A stretch of DNA of 64,000 bases from Butyrivibrio sp. NC2007 (GCF_000421405.1 NZ_ATWY01000004.1:186001-250000), one strand, 5' to 3'. Shown: positions 26,654 to 36,264, counted from the first letter of the stretch. Notes: generated by a model from the sequence alone, not told the origin. Translations and numbers: made by a program.

Positions 26654-27994
26654 TCACTCGTGGAGTATCTCATATACAAGCTTATCTACGTTGGCAAGCG
26701 CCTCATCCAGCGTCTCTCTCTTTAGAAGCACTTTCTGAAGTTCTCTTCCGTAGGTATAGTGCACTCTTCTGTTTAAGTCCTTTCCCCAGTCCATCCAGGG
26801 AGTAAACACCAGTCCCTTTTTGTAGCAGACTTCAATCCCTTTATATGCCTCATCTACGTTAAAAGCGTACCCTTCCAGATATGTCTGGCTTCCGGGTCTG
26901 TCCTTCCAGAGAGCTTCCTGGCCTTTAACTCTTGAAAGAGAAGCCAGCACTTCTTTTGCCTTGTCATAGTTCAGGGCGTTTGAATTGAGCGCAAATCCCA
27001 GGTCACATCCACCTATTATCGCCATTCCCACTCCGTCCGTTCCGTAATAGGGCATCGTTCCGATATTCATATCAGGCCTTGCTTCCTTGATGGCAAGAAA
27101 CGTCTCAGGGGTTCCGACTATCATGGCTGCCTTTTCACTTACAAATTCTTCGACAGCTCTTTTCCCGTCAATGGTGTACATTTCAGGGGTGAGGACCTTG
27201 TGCTCAAGAAGTGTCTCCCAGTCCTTCATGTAGGGACGAAGTTCTTCCGAAAAAGATGTTCTTCCGTACTGTAGTCTTCCTCCAAAGCCACTTCCTCTGT
27301 CGGTGGAGAAGTAATTTGCTGCAAGAACTCCCATGGCGCTGTTGGCAAAGCTGTAAGGATCCTTAAGGCTCGCTGCCAGTGGTCTTATCTTTCTCACTAC
27401 TCTGAAGTAGTCACAGGCTCCTATGAATGTGGCAAAATCCGTTGGAACACTTGCTCCTTTTGCGCTGAACATGTCCTTGTTGTAAAAGATACATTCCAGC
27501 TCCGAGGTGTTCGGAACTGCATAAACTGCATTTCCGTAGCCAAAAGCTATCTTTGCCTCTTTGTTAAACTTCTCGGTTATGTCGCTAAGGTTGGCAATAT
27601 AGCCGGTAATGGCGTGCTTTTCAGCCATCTCCTGGTTGACGTAAATAATATCCGGAGCTCCCTTGTAAGAAAGCTTCGCATCCATAATGGGCTCGTAATT
27701 GCTCTTCCCGATATATTCAAATTCAAAATTGTAATTTGGAAATTCTTCGGCCAGATATGCCTTAAGATTAGTTAGATTGTCCTCGGTGTACCAGGTACCG
27801 ATCCTGATTGTCAGATCTTCTTCTCTTCCTGATTCCGGGGCAGACTCCATCCCTTTAAGTACGTGGGTTTCAGGGATTTCCGCAGCAAAAGACAGGTTCG
27901 CCCCGGCAACATTTATACCACTGAGCGCACCTGTCAGAACAGCTACTGAGGAAAAAATACTTACAAAGATCTTTCTTAGCTTCCTGCCCTTCAT
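26654..27994 (-). CDS. Extracellular solute-binding protein (family 1), no permease nearby
   Basis: A 446-residue protein with an N-terminal hydrophobic export signal ending near FAAE at about residue 39. There is no lipobox cysteine, unlike most Gram-positive binding proteins, so it may stay uncleaved or be released. The body shows the type 2 periplasmic fold of sugar ABC transporters: TIRIGTWYTEDNLTNLKAYL near 62-81, YVNQEMAEKHA, and FVSEKAAMIVGTPETFLAI near 270-288. No permease or ATPase gene is adjacent; the next gene is a membrane histidine kinase, so a role as a sensory co-receptor is plausible (inference). The Shine-Dalgarno is GAGG. Confidence 0.85.
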   Translation of the reverse strand: MKGRKLRKIFVSIFSSVAVLTGALSGINVAGANLSFAAEIPETHVLKGMESAPESGREEDLTIRIGTWYTEDNLTNLKAYLAEEFPNYNFEFEYIGKSNYEPIMDAKLSYKGAPDIIYVNQEMAEKHAITGYIANLSDITEKFNKEAKIAFGYGNAVYAVPNTSELECIFYNKDMFSAKGASVPTDFATFIGACDYFRVVRKIRPLAASLKDPYSFANSAMGVLAANYFSTDRGSGFGGRLQYGRTSFSEELRPYMKDWETLLEHKVLTPEMYTIDGKRAVEEFVSEKAAMIVGTPETFLAIKEARPDMNIGTMPYYGTDGVGMAIIGGCDLGFALNSNALNYDKAKEVLASLSRVKGQEALWKDRPGSQTYLEGYAFNVDEAYKGIEVCYKKGLVFTPWMDWGKDLNRRVHYTYGRELQKVLLKRETLDEALANVDKLVYEILHE

Positions 27995-28026
27995 ATGTAC
28001 CTCATAAGAATAGCCTTACTTAGCCA

Positions 28027-28533
28027 TCACCTGATCATGATCTTCTTGATTTCCCCAACATAGACGATATAATATTCTCCATCTTTTTCATATTCATCCG
28101 CCAGACTCTTATCTACAAAACCATCCTCCCTAAAGTCCTTTTTGTAGAGTACTCTTGCTGTTATGACATTGTCGGCCTCGTCAATAAAAGGTATCCCGTC
28201 ATCGTAGTTAACTGTCAGACGGGCACCGGCAATCTTATCCTCTAATCTTCCGGAAACGGCCTCAAGATACTTAAAGGCCCCTCTAAATTCCTGCTGATTA
28301 AGAAAGCTCAGTGAAAACTCACCGGCTTCATCAAGGAGTTCCCTGGTATATCTCTTACCACGAAGGAAAATATAAACAACTCTCTTATCAAAGAGATAAC
28401 CTGCGCCACCCCATTTGGCCGTGGTTGTGTTTACCTTGCCTCCGCTTCCTGCTGTAACAAGAAATTTGGTACCGTCAAAAGTATACGCTCCCTGCTCAAT
28501 ATCGACAGGATCAACTGGCTGAAAAACGTGCAT
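28027..28533 (-). CDS. Flavin reductase family protein
   Basis: A 168-residue split-barrel FMN-binding protein: FLVTAGSGGKVNTTTAKWGG (about 28-47) is the flavin-phosphate-binding region, followed by RVVYIFLRGKRYTRELLDEA and FSLSFLNQQ, as in the flavin reductase-like family of anaerobes. These proteins reduce or carry FMN; the electron donor is unknown for this subgroup. It lies 32 bp downstream of greA and 32 bp upstream of the solute-binding protein gene. A functional link with the flavodiiron protein downstream is attractive but inferred. Confidence 0.88.
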   Translation of the reverse strand: MHVFQPVDPVDIEQGAYTFDGTKFLVTAGSGGKVNTTTAKWGGAGYLFDKRVVYIFLRGKRYTRELLDEAGEFSLSFLNQQEFRGAFKYLEAVSGRLEDKIAGARLTVNYDDGIPFIDEADNVITARVLYKKDFREDGFVDKSLADEYEKDGEYYIVYVGEIKKIMIR

Positions 28534-28565
28534 GTATTCCCTCCACTTCTCTTAAGAGCCCCGAG

Positions 28566-29069
28566 TCAGAAATCCCTTATGGTATCCTCCTCGGTCAATC
28601 CGGTATTCTCTATGTTCATTATCGTTACATCGTAACTAATTTCACTGTTCACTATAATAGTAACACGGTCTCCTACCTTATGTCCAAGTAATTGTTTGCC
28701 CAAAGGAGACTCAATACTGATGAGGCCTTTTAGGGAGTTCTTCCTCATCGTGGTCACTACCTTGTAGGTTTCAAGGCTGCCGTCATCTTCCATTCTGATG
28801 GTAACGGTCTTATTCATTCCTACTTCGTCGTCTTTAGTATTATCGTCTATAACGTGAGCTGTCTTTATCATTCTCTCTAAGAATCTGATCCTGCTCTCAT
28901 TCTGATTCTTGGCCTTTTTTGCTGCGTAGTACTCGAAGTTCTCCGAGAGATCGCCCTGAGCTCTTGCTTCCTTTACGTGCTCCAAAAGCTCTTTTCTCAC
29001 AACTACCTTTCTGTGCACGATCTCAGCTTCCATATCTTCGATGTCTTTTTTGGTTAATTCGTTGTTCAT
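28566..29069 (-). CDS. greA: Transcription elongation factor GreA
   Basis: A 167-residue protein with an N-terminal coiled coil ending in ARAQGDLSENFEYYAAKKA (about 34-52), where the acidic D and E at the tip stimulate RNA polymerase transcript cleavage. The C-terminal FKBP-like domain has SIESPLGKQLLGHKVGDRVT. Slightly longer than the usual ~158 residues. GreA rescues backtracked polymerase. It appears to be the first gene of a minus-strand run reaching 19397, following the fba terminator. The spacing to the ATG from AGGGG is 11 bp, rather long. Confidence 0.92.
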   Translation of the reverse strand: MNNELTKKDIEDMEAEIVHRKVVVRKELLEHVKEARAQGDLSENFEYYAAKKAKNQNESRIRFLERMIKTAHVIDDNTKDDEVGMNKTVTIRMEDDGSLETYKVVTTMRKNSLKGLISIESPLGKQLLGHKVGDRVTIIVNSEISYDVTIMNIENTGLTEEDTIRDF

Positions 29070-29102
29070 TTAAACCCATACCCCTGATCATTTAATTTAA
29101 AA

Positions 29103-29136
29103 GAAAAAGAAGGGTAAAGCCTTGGCTCTACCCTTC
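29103..29136 (-). terminator. Intrinsic terminator of fba
   Basis: GAAGGGTAaAGCC (29109-29121) pairs with GGCTcTACCCTTC (29124-29136) with one mismatch. On the minus strand TTCTTTTTCTTTT follows. It lies 25 bp past the fba stop and isolates greA from fba. Confidence 0.85.
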
Positions 29137-29160
29137 CGGAAAATCTGTCTATTACCTGAA

Positions 29161-30024
29161 TCAAGCCTTGCCAACTGATCCAAAGAGCTCCATCTTCTCC
29201 TTAACTGTAGCCTTGATAGCCTCAGCGCCGGGAGCAAGAAGCTTACGAGGGTCAAATCCCTTTCCTTCAAGATCCTTGCCTGCCTCGATGTACTTACGAG
29301 TAGCGTCTGCGAAGGAAAGCTGGCACTCTGTATTTACGTTGATCTTGGATACGCCAAGGTCAATAGCCTTCTTGATCATGTCTGAAGGAATTCCTGTGCC
29401 GCCGTGAAGAACGAGAGGCATTACACCTGTCTGCTGCTGGATTGCATCGAGAACGTCGAATCTAAGTCCGGGCCATCCTTCAGGATACTTACCATGGATG
29501 TTACCGATTCCTGCTGCAAGCATATCTACGCCGAGATCAGCGATTCTCTTGCACTCTGCAGGATCAGCGCACTCGCCCATTCCTACAACACCGTCTTCCT
29601 CGCCGCCGATTGATCCAACCTCAGCCTCGATTGAAAGGCCAAGCATGTGAGCTGCGTTAACGAGCTCTGAAGTCTTTGCAACGTTCTCCTCGATATCGTA
29701 GTGAGAACCGTCGAACATGATGGATGTGAATCCGGCCTTGATGCACTTGTAGCATCCTTCGTATGTGCCGTGGTCAAGATGAAGAGCTACAGGAACAGTG
29801 ATACCAAGGTTCTTGTCCATCTCTCTTACCATAGCTGCAACTGTGCTGAAACCTGTCATGTACTTACCTGCGCCCTCAGATACACCAAGGATTACAGGGC
29901 TCTTAAGTTCTTCTGCTGTTAAAAGAACTGACTTTGTCCACTCAAGGTTGTTAATGTTGAACTGACCAACTGCATAGTGGCCTTCTTTTGCTTTTACAAG
30001 CATGTCTTTTGCAGATACTAACAT
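29161..30024 (-). CDS. fba: Class II fructose-bisphosphate aldolase
   Basis: A 287-residue zinc-dependent aldolase of glycolysis and gluconeogenesis. HLDHGTYEGCYKCIKAGF (about 82-99) has the zinc ligand His and catalytic Asp of class II enzymes. IMFDGSHYDIEEN, EAEVGSIGGEEDG and VLHGGTGIP complete the active site. Length is normal. AAGGGGAGA precedes the ATG. It has its own promoter and terminator and is therefore a single-gene unit. A 14-bp palindrome just after the -10 could be an operator. Confidence 0.95.
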   Translation of the reverse strand: MLVSAKDMLVKAKEGHYAVGQFNINNLEWTKSVLLTAEELKSPVILGVSEGAGKYMTGFSTVAAMVREMDKNLGITVPVALHLDHGTYEGCYKCIKAGFTSIMFDGSHYDIEENVAKTSELVNAAHMLGLSIEAEVGSIGGEEDGVVGMGECADPAECKRIADLGVDMLAAGIGNIHGKYPEGWPGLRFDVLDAIQQQTGVMPLVLHGGTGIPSDMIKKAIDLGVSKINVNTECQLSFADATRKYIEAGKDLEGKGFDPRKLLAPGAEAIKATVKEKMELFGSVGKA

Positions 30025-30056
30025 TTTGTTTCTCCCCTTTATATTTGATAGTTTTG

Positions 30057-30097
30057 ATGGTTAAAACCATTATATACTTGTTGTTTTGTTTAATCAA
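30057..30097 (-). promoter_or_regulatory. fba promoter with an operator-like palindrome
   Basis: On the minus strand TTGATT (30092-30097) is 17 bp from a perfect TATAAT (30069-30074). The inverted repeat ATGGTT-TT-AACCAT (30057-30070) overlaps the end of the -10 and the predicted start point, a usual site for a repressor. The -35 overlaps the stop codon of the GH13 gene. Confidence 0.7.
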
Positions 30098-32183
30098 ACC
30101 CAAAGAAGTTATCTGTCCAGAATTCTTCATCCGTTGTTGCTTCGAAACTATCGTATCGAAGAACGTATCCTGTGTTTCTGGACATTGTAAGGCTCAAAAC
30201 TCCGTCCGTTACGGTCTTTGTAGTTGGTGAAACGTCAAATCCCGTGCTGTCAGAGACAATCAGCTGCCTGAACCTGGCATCCCTCGGGATTCCCATGGGC
30301 CATACCTGAATATCTCTTGTGATCTCGTAATCATTTAAGTTTATTGCAACCACAACAGCCGCGGTTCTGTTGAATCTTCCATAGGCCATGAAGTTGTTCT
30401 CGGCATATAGCTCTCTTACGGAACCTGTCTTAAGTTCCGGACATTCCTTGTGAATACGGATCATCTCTTTATGGAAAGCGAGCATCTGCTTATCTTCCTT
30501 GCCCCAGGGGTAGGTTCTCCTGTTGTCGGGATCAGTAAATCCGCAGACTCCTGCTTCGTCTCCGTAGTACAGTGTAGGTGCTCCGGGCCAGGTCATCTGT
30601 ATCATTACAGCCTGTCTCATCACATGCTTTCTGATACCTGTGTCAGCCGATGAAGACATGAGCGTATCGCACCTTCCCACCTTCTGACTGGTCCTTGTAA
30701 GGAACCTGGAGTGGTCATGGTTTGAGAGCTCGTTCATGGCTGTGTAGAGAGAAGGCATTGTGAAATTCTCGCCCCCTGCATAGAGCATGGTATCAAAAAA
30801 CTCTCTGGCATTTCCCACACGTATCGGTCTGAACTCGTCGCTGTGCTTGTCCATTCCTGTAAGGAACCAGGTTACAGGCTCCATAAAAGCGTCATAGTTC
30901 ATGACGGTATCCCACTCATGGCCATTTAGCCAGCTCTTTGCCGGTCCGTAGTGTTCAGCAAGGATAATGGCCTCAGGATTGGCCTTTTTGACCTCATCCC
31001 TGAACCTCTTCCAGAATCTGTGATTGTACTCCTCAGAGTGTCCAAGGTCCGCTGCCACATCAAGTCTCCAGCCGTCGCAGTTATAGGGCTCCGAAACCCA
31101 CTTTTTGCCTATGCTTATAATGTAGTCCTCAAGCTCTTTTGACCCTTCGTAATTGAGCTTGGGCAGGGTATCGTACCCCCACCAGCCATCATAGCTTGCG
31201 TTGTAGGGCCACTTGTCCTGAGAAAATGAGAAATATTTTCGATAAGGGCTTGTGGCTGCCACATAGGCACCCTTCTCATACCCTTTTGCATCCTCGTAGA
31301 TGAGCTCTCTGTCCAGCCACTTGTTAAAGGATCCGCAGTGGTTGAAGACTCCGTCCAAAATGACTCTTATGTCTCTCTTGTGAGCTTCTGCCACAACCTT
31401 GGCAAAGAGCTTGTCAGAGGCCTCGAGGTTCTTTTTATTGGTGACGCGCCTAATATAGCGCTCTGCCCTCTTGTTGTTTTTTTCAAACTGAGGGAGAATG
31501 TCGCCACCATCCTCAACAATCTTACCAAAGTGAGGATCGATATGATCATAGTCCTGGATATCGTATTTGTGACAGGACGGAGAAACAAACAATGGATTGA
31601 AGTAGATAACCTCTACTCCAAGGTCCTTCAGATAATCAAGTTTGTCCAGTACGCCCTGAAGATCACCCCCGTAGAACTCACAAAAGTCCGTCTTAGGATC
31701 GGGGTAGCTCCCCCAGTCATCGACCTTCTTGGCCTTAAATCCGCTGTATGAATACTCTCCGGTCATCACATCGTTAGTCGGGTCGCCGTTACAGAATCTG
31801 TCAACGAATATCTGGTACATAACCGCACCTTTGGCCCACTCCGGTGTGGAAAATCCCGGGATAACAAGGAATCTCATACTCTCCATCACGTCAGAAACAG
31901 CGCCTCTTTTGTCATAGCGCCAGAAACTTCCGTCTTTTCCTGTAATCTCAAAGTGATATCTGAATGGATCCTTGCCTATATTTATTGAAACGTCAAAGTA
32001 ATCAAAACCGTTATCAGTCTCGGAGTGCTTCATCTTTCTGCTCTCAGATCCGTACACCAAATAAACCTGCAAAGCCTCCCCATGAGCGCATCTGAATCTG
32101 AAATCCGTAATACGCCCGATATCTGGTTCCGCAGGCCTTAGATAATCCAAGGTCATGTCGTGAAAGAATGCCGACTGATTCAT
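30090..32183 (-). CDS. Glycoside hydrolase family 13 alpha-amylase/neopullulanase-type enzyme
   Basis: A 697-residue protein without a signal peptide, so it probably acts on imported maltodextrins. An N-terminal beta domain (about 1-120) resembles the CBM34-type module of cyclomaltodextrinases. The catalytic barrel has FVDRFCNGDPTND, ILDGVFNHCG (region I), DGWRLDVAAD with the nucleophile Asp (region II), IILAEHYG with the acid/base Glu (region III) and ELSNHDHSRF (region IV). A C-terminal all-beta domain ends the chain. It follows ftsH by 218 bp, with an AAAGGA site upstream of the ATG and a terminator hairpin 35 bp before the start. Confidence 0.93.
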   Translation of the reverse strand: MNQSAFFHDMTLDYLRPAEPDIGRITDFRFRCAHGEALQVYLVYGSESRKMKHSETDNGFDYFDVSINIGKDPFRYHFEITGKDGSFWRYDKRGAVSDVMESMRFLVIPGFSTPEWAKGAVMYQIFVDRFCNGDPTNDVMTGEYSYSGFKAKKVDDWGSYPDPKTDFCEFYGGDLQGVLDKLDYLKDLGVEVIYFNPLFVSPSCHKYDIQDYDHIDPHFGKIVEDGGDILPQFEKNNKRAERYIRRVTNKKNLEASDKLFAKVVAEAHKRDIRVILDGVFNHCGSFNKWLDRELIYEDAKGYEKGAYVAATSPYRKYFSFSQDKWPYNASYDGWWGYDTLPKLNYEGSKELEDYIISIGKKWVSEPYNCDGWRLDVAADLGHSEEYNHRFWKRFRDEVKKANPEAIILAEHYGPAKSWLNGHEWDTVMNYDAFMEPVTWFLTGMDKHSDEFRPIRVGNAREFFDTMLYAGGENFTMPSLYTAMNELSNHDHSRFLTRTSQKVGRCDTLMSSSADTGIRKHVMRQAVMIQMTWPGAPTLYYGDEAGVCGFTDPDNRRTYPWGKEDKQMLAFHKEMIRIHKECPELKTGSVRELYAENNFMAYGRFNRTAAVVVAINLNDYEITRDIQVWPMGIPRDARFRQLIVSDSTGFDVSPTTKTVTDGVLSLTMSRNTGYVLRYDSFEATTDEEFWTDNFFGFD

Positions 32184-32217
32184 AGTAGTTCCTTTAAATA
32201 TTTTTTCGTATAAAGTA

Positions 32218-32245
32218 AAAAAGACAGCGGGGTAGCTGTCTTTTT
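32218..32245 (-). terminator. Intrinsic terminator between ftsH and the GH13 gene
   Basis: AAAAAGACAGC (32218-32228) pairs perfectly with GCTGTCTTTTT (32235-32245), and six T occur on the minus-strand side. It ends ftsH transcripts. Only 34 bp separate it from the GH13 start, so a GH13 promoter must lie in that short AT-rich stretch or upstream, in which case the hairpin would be a leader attenuator. I see no other element in 32246-32401. Confidence 0.8.
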
Positions 32246-32401
32246 AGAGAAGGTATTTCTTTCTTATGGGGTATAGCAAAAAACTATATAATGTATTGGG
32301 GGGTTACGCCTATTATACTAGCATCCCCTCAAACCCACGTAAAGACTAATACTTCACAAATTTGTCAAAAACAGCGTCATGTTTTTGTGCATATTTCACA
32401 A

Positions 32402-34291
32402 TCAAAGTTCTACATCCACATCCTCAGTGATGGTGTGGCCTTCAAAGAGGGCTTCAAACTCTTCTCTTCCGATCTTTTCTTTCTCGATCAGAATCTTGGA
32501 GCTTGCATGAAGAACGTCCTCATACTGGAGGATGATCTCCTTGGCCTTCTTGTAGCACTTATCAATGATGTTCTTAACTTCCTGGTCAATCTCTCCTGCC
32601 ACCAGCTCAGAGTGCTTCTTGGTGTGAGAGATGTCATAGCCGATAAATACGTCTTCCTCGTTGTCGTCATAGTTTACGACACCGATATTACCGGACATAC
32701 CGTACTTGGTAACCATGCTTCTGGCTTCCTGAGTAGCTTTTCTTATGTCACTGGAAGCGCCTGTCGTGATATCAGATTCGCCGAATATGATCTCCTCAGC
32801 AATCCTTCCGCCGAGAGAAACCATGATATCCTCAAGCATCTTGCGCTTTGTAAGGAACATATCATCGTTCTCGGGAAGTGGCATTGTATAGCCTGCTGCC
32901 CCAAGGCCTGTAGGAATGATGGATACTGTGTGAACAGGGCCAACCTCGGGAAGTACATGGAAGAGGATCGCATGTCCTGTCTCATGGTAAGCGGTGATCT
33001 TCTTCTCCTTTTCAGAGATGATCCTGCTGTGCTTCTCTGTTCCTATTCCAACCTGGATAAAGGCCTTGTTTATATCTTCCTGCTTGATGAACTGTCTGTT
33101 ATCGATGGCTGCCCTTATTGCAGACTCGTTAAGAAGGTTCTCAAGGTCTGCTCCGGTAAATCCTGCTGTGGTCTGTGCCACCTGCTTGATATCTACGTCA
33201 TCGGAAAGGGGCTTGTTCTTGGCATGAACCTTGAGGATTTCCTCTCTTCCGCCCACATCAGGTCTTGAAACAGTGATCTTTCTGTCAAAACGACCCGGTC
33301 TTAAGATAGCAGGATCAAGGATATCTACTCTGTTTGTTGCTGCCATTACGATGATACCTTCGTTGACACCAAAACCATCCATCTCAACAAGGAGCTGGTT
33401 CAGTGTCTGCTCTCTCTCATCGTGTCCGCCGCCCATTCCTGTTCCACGTCTTCTTGCTACTGCGTCGATCTCATCGATAAACACGATACATGGAGAATTC
33501 TTTTTTGCATCCGCAAAGAGATCTCTTACTCTTGATGCGCCGACACCTACGAACATCTCCACAAAGTCTGAACCTGAAATACTAAAGAACGGAACTCCCG
33601 CTTCTCCCGCAACTGCTCTTGCAAGAAGGGTCTTACCTGTTCCGGGAGCACCTTCAAGGAGAACTCCCTTGGGAATTCTTGCTCCAACCTTGGTGAACTT
33701 CTCGGGGTCTCTCAAAAACTCGATTATCTCAGCGAGCTGTTCCTTTTCTTCCTTAAGACCTGCCACTTCATTGAGGGTAACCTTGTTTTCCTCACCTGTG
33801 GACATTCTGGCTCTGCTCTTTCCAAAGTTCATCATCTTGCTGTTGCCTGAACCCTGGCTCTGAATGTTGGAAAAGAGCGAGAAGATAAATACCATGACTA
33901 TCAATCCCACAATTATGGGAATTATGCCACTTATAAGTACATTTTCCGAAGGGACATCCTTGACCTCGACGCCTACGCCCTTCTCAGTGAGATACTTCTC
34001 AATATCAACAACATCCGTTGAGTAAAAGCTTGCGTCTGTGGTCTCATCCTTAAAGCTTACTCTTACCTGGCCTGTCGGCGTCTCGGAATTAGGTGTGATA
34101 ACTGCGTACAGAACTCTGTCTGCCTCAACGTCTCTCTCAAGAGAAGCCCTGTTATAAGCAGGTCCTGAATTATCCACCAGTCCTCTTCCGTACTCCAGGA
34201 CCACAACGGCCACAAGAAGCACGATCACAAAAATAAATATCGAATTAAAGTTCCTTGAACGATTCAACTTGCGTTTTTCCCCTCTTAACAA
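32402..34291 (-). CDS. ftsH: ATP-dependent zinc metalloprotease FtsH
   Basis: A 629-residue membrane protease that degrades misfolded and regulatory membrane proteins. Two N-terminal helices (about 15-33 and 117-138) flank an extracellular domain. The AAA domain has [20 protein letters not shown] and the SRH ([18 protein letters not shown]). The zinc site is HETGH near 420. The start is probably TTG at 34291, with AAGGAAAG five bases upstream; no ATG is available before the first helix. It lies 14 bp after hpt, the usual tilS-hpt-ftsH order of Firmicutes. Confidence 0.96.
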   Translation of the reverse strand: MLRGEKRKLNRSRNFNSIFIFVIVLLVAVVVLEYGRGLVDNSGPAYNRASLERDVEADRVLYAVITPNSETPTGQVRVSFKDETTDASFYSTDVVDIEKYLTEKGVGVEVKDVPSENVLISGIIPIIVGLIVMVFIFSLFSNIQSQGSGNSKMMNFGKSRARMSTGEENKVTLNEVAGLKEEKEQLAEIIEFLRDPEKFTKVGARIPKGVLLEGAPGTGKTLLARAVAGEAGVPFFSISGSDFVEMFVGVGASRVRDLFADAKKNSPCIVFIDEIDAVARRRGTGMGGGHDEREQTLNQLLVEMDGFGVNEGIIVMAATNRVDILDPAILRPGRFDRKITVSRPDVGGREEILKVHAKNKPLSDDVDIKQVAQTTAGFTGADLENLLNESAIRAAIDNRQFIKQEDINKAFIQVGIGTEKHSRIISEKEKKITAYHETGHAILFHVLPEVGPVHTVSIIPTGLGAAGYTMPLPENDDMFLTKRKMLEDIMVSLGGRIAEEIIFGESDITTGASSDIRKATQEARSMVTKYGMSGNIGVVNYDDNEEDVFIGYDISHTKKHSELVAGEIDQEVKNIIDKCYKKAKEIILQYEDVLHASSKILIEKEKIGREEFEALFEGHTITEDVDVEL

Positions 34292-34305
34292 TACTTTCCT
34301 TCGGA

Positions 34306-34830
34306 TCAGTTGAACTCAACTACTCCGATATAAGGAAGGTTACGGTATCTCTGGTCATAGTCCAGTCCATATCCAACCACGAATTCATCAGGAATCTCAA
34401 ATCCTGTGTAATCAACCTTTACATCTGTTACTCTTCTCTCAGGCTTATCAAGAAGTGTGCAGAGCTTGATGCTGGCAGGATCTCTGTCCCCAAGCATCTT
34501 GATCAGATATGAAAGGGTTCTGCCTGAATCCACAATATCCTCAACGATAAGTACATGTCTGTCCTTTAAGGGCTCATCAAGGTCTTTTACGATCTTAACT
34601 ACACCACTGGATTTTGTTGAACTTCCATAACTTGATGCAGACATAAAGTCCATTGTTACAGGAACTGTGATTCTCTTGGCAAGCTCACACATAAAGAAAA
34701 CACCGCCCTTAAGGACGCATACAAGGTGTACGGTCTCGCCCGCATAATCCCTGCTTATTGCCTCTCCAAGTTCCTTGATCCTCTTGTCTACTTCCTCTTC
34801 TGAAAGTAATATACGTACAGATTCAGCCAT
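34306..34830 (-). CDS. hpt: Hypoxanthine phosphoribosyltransferase
   Basis: A 174-residue purine salvage enzyme that makes IMP or GMP from hypoxanthine or guanine and [22 protein letters not shown] (about 92-109) is the PRPP-binding motif. [18 protein letters not shown] is the N-terminal loop, and [21 protein letters not shown] is the C-terminal hallmark. It overlaps tilS by 8 bp and precedes ftsH, a conserved arrangement, so the three are one operon. Confidence 0.96.
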   Translation of the reverse strand: MAESVRILLSEEEVDKRIKELGEAISRDYAGETVHLVCVLKGGVFFMCELAKRITVPVTMDFMSASSYGSSTKSSGVVKIVKDLDEPLKDRHVLIVEDIVDSGRTLSYLIKMLGDRDPASIKLCTLLDKPERRVTDVKVDYTGFEIPDEFVVGYGLDYDQRYRNLPYIGVVEFN

Positions 34831-36241
34831 TACTCTTTCCTCCAGTCTGATTGATATTTATTGATAAAACCCTTTTAGTAGCTTTACTTACCTTGTAAGC
34901 ATCACTCATTCGATAGCCCGGAACCCACATAACTTCATCCCCGTCACAGAGAATGTATATACTGTCTCTTTCAGGTCTTGGTATCTTCTCATCCGTCATG
35001 AACTTGGCCAGTTCCTTGGAATGTAGCTCCCCTCCCTGACTTATCCGGATGATGTCGCCCCGTCTTCGCTTTCGAAATGAAACTGCTTGTATTCTATCAT
35101 AATCGAACCATTTCGTATATGTCTGTGTGGGGACTTCTTTTTGTTCATCGTAGGAAATTACTGCAATCTGAGCCCTTCCGAGTCCCGGAATGTCTATTTC
35201 AGTTTCCTCTCCATCCGCGAGGGACAAGCTTATTTCCTCATCTGAAGTCATCCGGTTTTCCACAGGTCCCAAATAAAGAATATTGTATGTTCTTACAGCT
35301 CTAAGACCATAGGGAAGGTCCACCGATGCTGTTCCCGATATGTCATCAGTAAGCCCAAGAACGTCATCCACGTGGACAAATCCAATGTCCTTGCGGCTCT
35401 TTACAAGCTCCTCAAATGCCATCAGTACTACGTTTTCCCTGATGATGTCAGCTTCCTTAAGAAGCGCCGTAACGTCAATCTTAACCGCCTCTTCAGAAAC
35501 CTCAGCAATGTCCTCAAATACCTTACGGGCATAGCTTCTTACAAACTCATCCGCCTTTTCAAAAGAGGCTGCTGCCCTTGCCATGTGACTTACGGCTTTC
35601 TGATTTACATTTTCTTCAAACTCCGGGATCAGGCGGTTTCTGATGATATTTCTGGTATGGATATTTTCAAAATTGGTCTTATCTGTGCAAAAAGAGATCT
35701 CTTTTTCCCGAAGGTAATTCTCAATCTCATTCCTGTCTGCGCAAAGAAGCGGTCTTATGATGTTGTCCCTCACAGGCCTTATGGCTGCTGCCCCGTGAAG
35801 CCCGCACCCCCTCGTCAGGTTCATGAGAAGAGTCTCCGCCACATCGTTTTTGTGATGTGCAACAGCTATGACCCCGGCACCGATCTCTTTTGCAAAAAGC
35901 TCGAAGGCCTCGTATCTGGCTCTTCTTCCGGCTTCCTCTTCTGTCAGTTTCAGCTCCCTCGCCATCTTTGGGATGCTTACCTCCACCGATCTAAAGGGGA
36001 TTTCTCTCTCAAGGCAAAAGGTCCTTGAAAATTCCTCGTCCTCCCCGGCCTCCTGCCTCATCCCGTGATTTAGGTGAATGGCTGCCACCTCGATCTTCAG
36101 GACGGCCCTTAGTTCCCAGAGCACGTTTAAAAGAGCTGTGGAGTCCGCTCCTCCTGAGAAGCCGACCACAACCTTATCCCCCGGGGATAACATCCCGTTT
36201 TCCTTTATGAAACTAAGTACCTTTGATGTGAATTTGTCCAT
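34823..36241 (-). CDS. tilS: tRNA(Ile)-lysidine synthase TilS
   Basis: A 472-residue ATP-dependent enzyme that puts lysidine on C34 of the tRNA-Ile that reads AUA. The PP-loop SGGADSTALLNVLWEL lies at about 30-45. AVAHHKNDVAETLLMNLTRGCGLHG (positions ~125-149) and HTRNIIRNRLIPEFE are typical of the catalytic domain, and the C-terminal domain ends with MWVPGYRMSDAYKVS. Length fits full-length TilS. It begins after the hairpin that follows divIC and overlaps hpt. Confidence 0.96.
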   Translation of the reverse strand: MDKFTSKVLSFIKENGMLSPGDKVVVGFSGGADSTALLNVLWELRAVLKIEVAAIHLNHGMRQEAGEDEEFSRTFCLEREIPFRSVEVSIPKMARELKLTEEEAGRRARYEAFELFAKEIGAGVIAVAHHKNDVAETLLMNLTRGCGLHGAAAIRPVRDNIIRPLLCADRNEIENYLREKEISFCTDKTNFENIHTRNIIRNRLIPEFEENVNQKAVSHMARAAASFEKADEFVRSYARKVFEDIAEVSEEAVKIDVTALLKEADIIRENVVLMAFEELVKSRKDIGFVHVDDVLGLTDDISGTASVDLPYGLRAVRTYNILYLGPVENRMTSDEEISLSLADGEETEIDIPGLGRAQIAVISYDEQKEVPTQTYTKWFDYDRIQAVSFRKRRRGDIIRISQGGELHSKELAKFMTDEKIPRPERDSIYILCDGDEVMWVPGYRMSDAYKVSKATKRVLSININQTGGKSNG

Positions 36242-36264
36242 TAGAATCGTGCTTCTTGAATATC

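Noticed and set aside
35372..36028. Plus-strand 218-codon open frame
   Set aside because: Antisense to tilS; no domain and no ribosome binding site.
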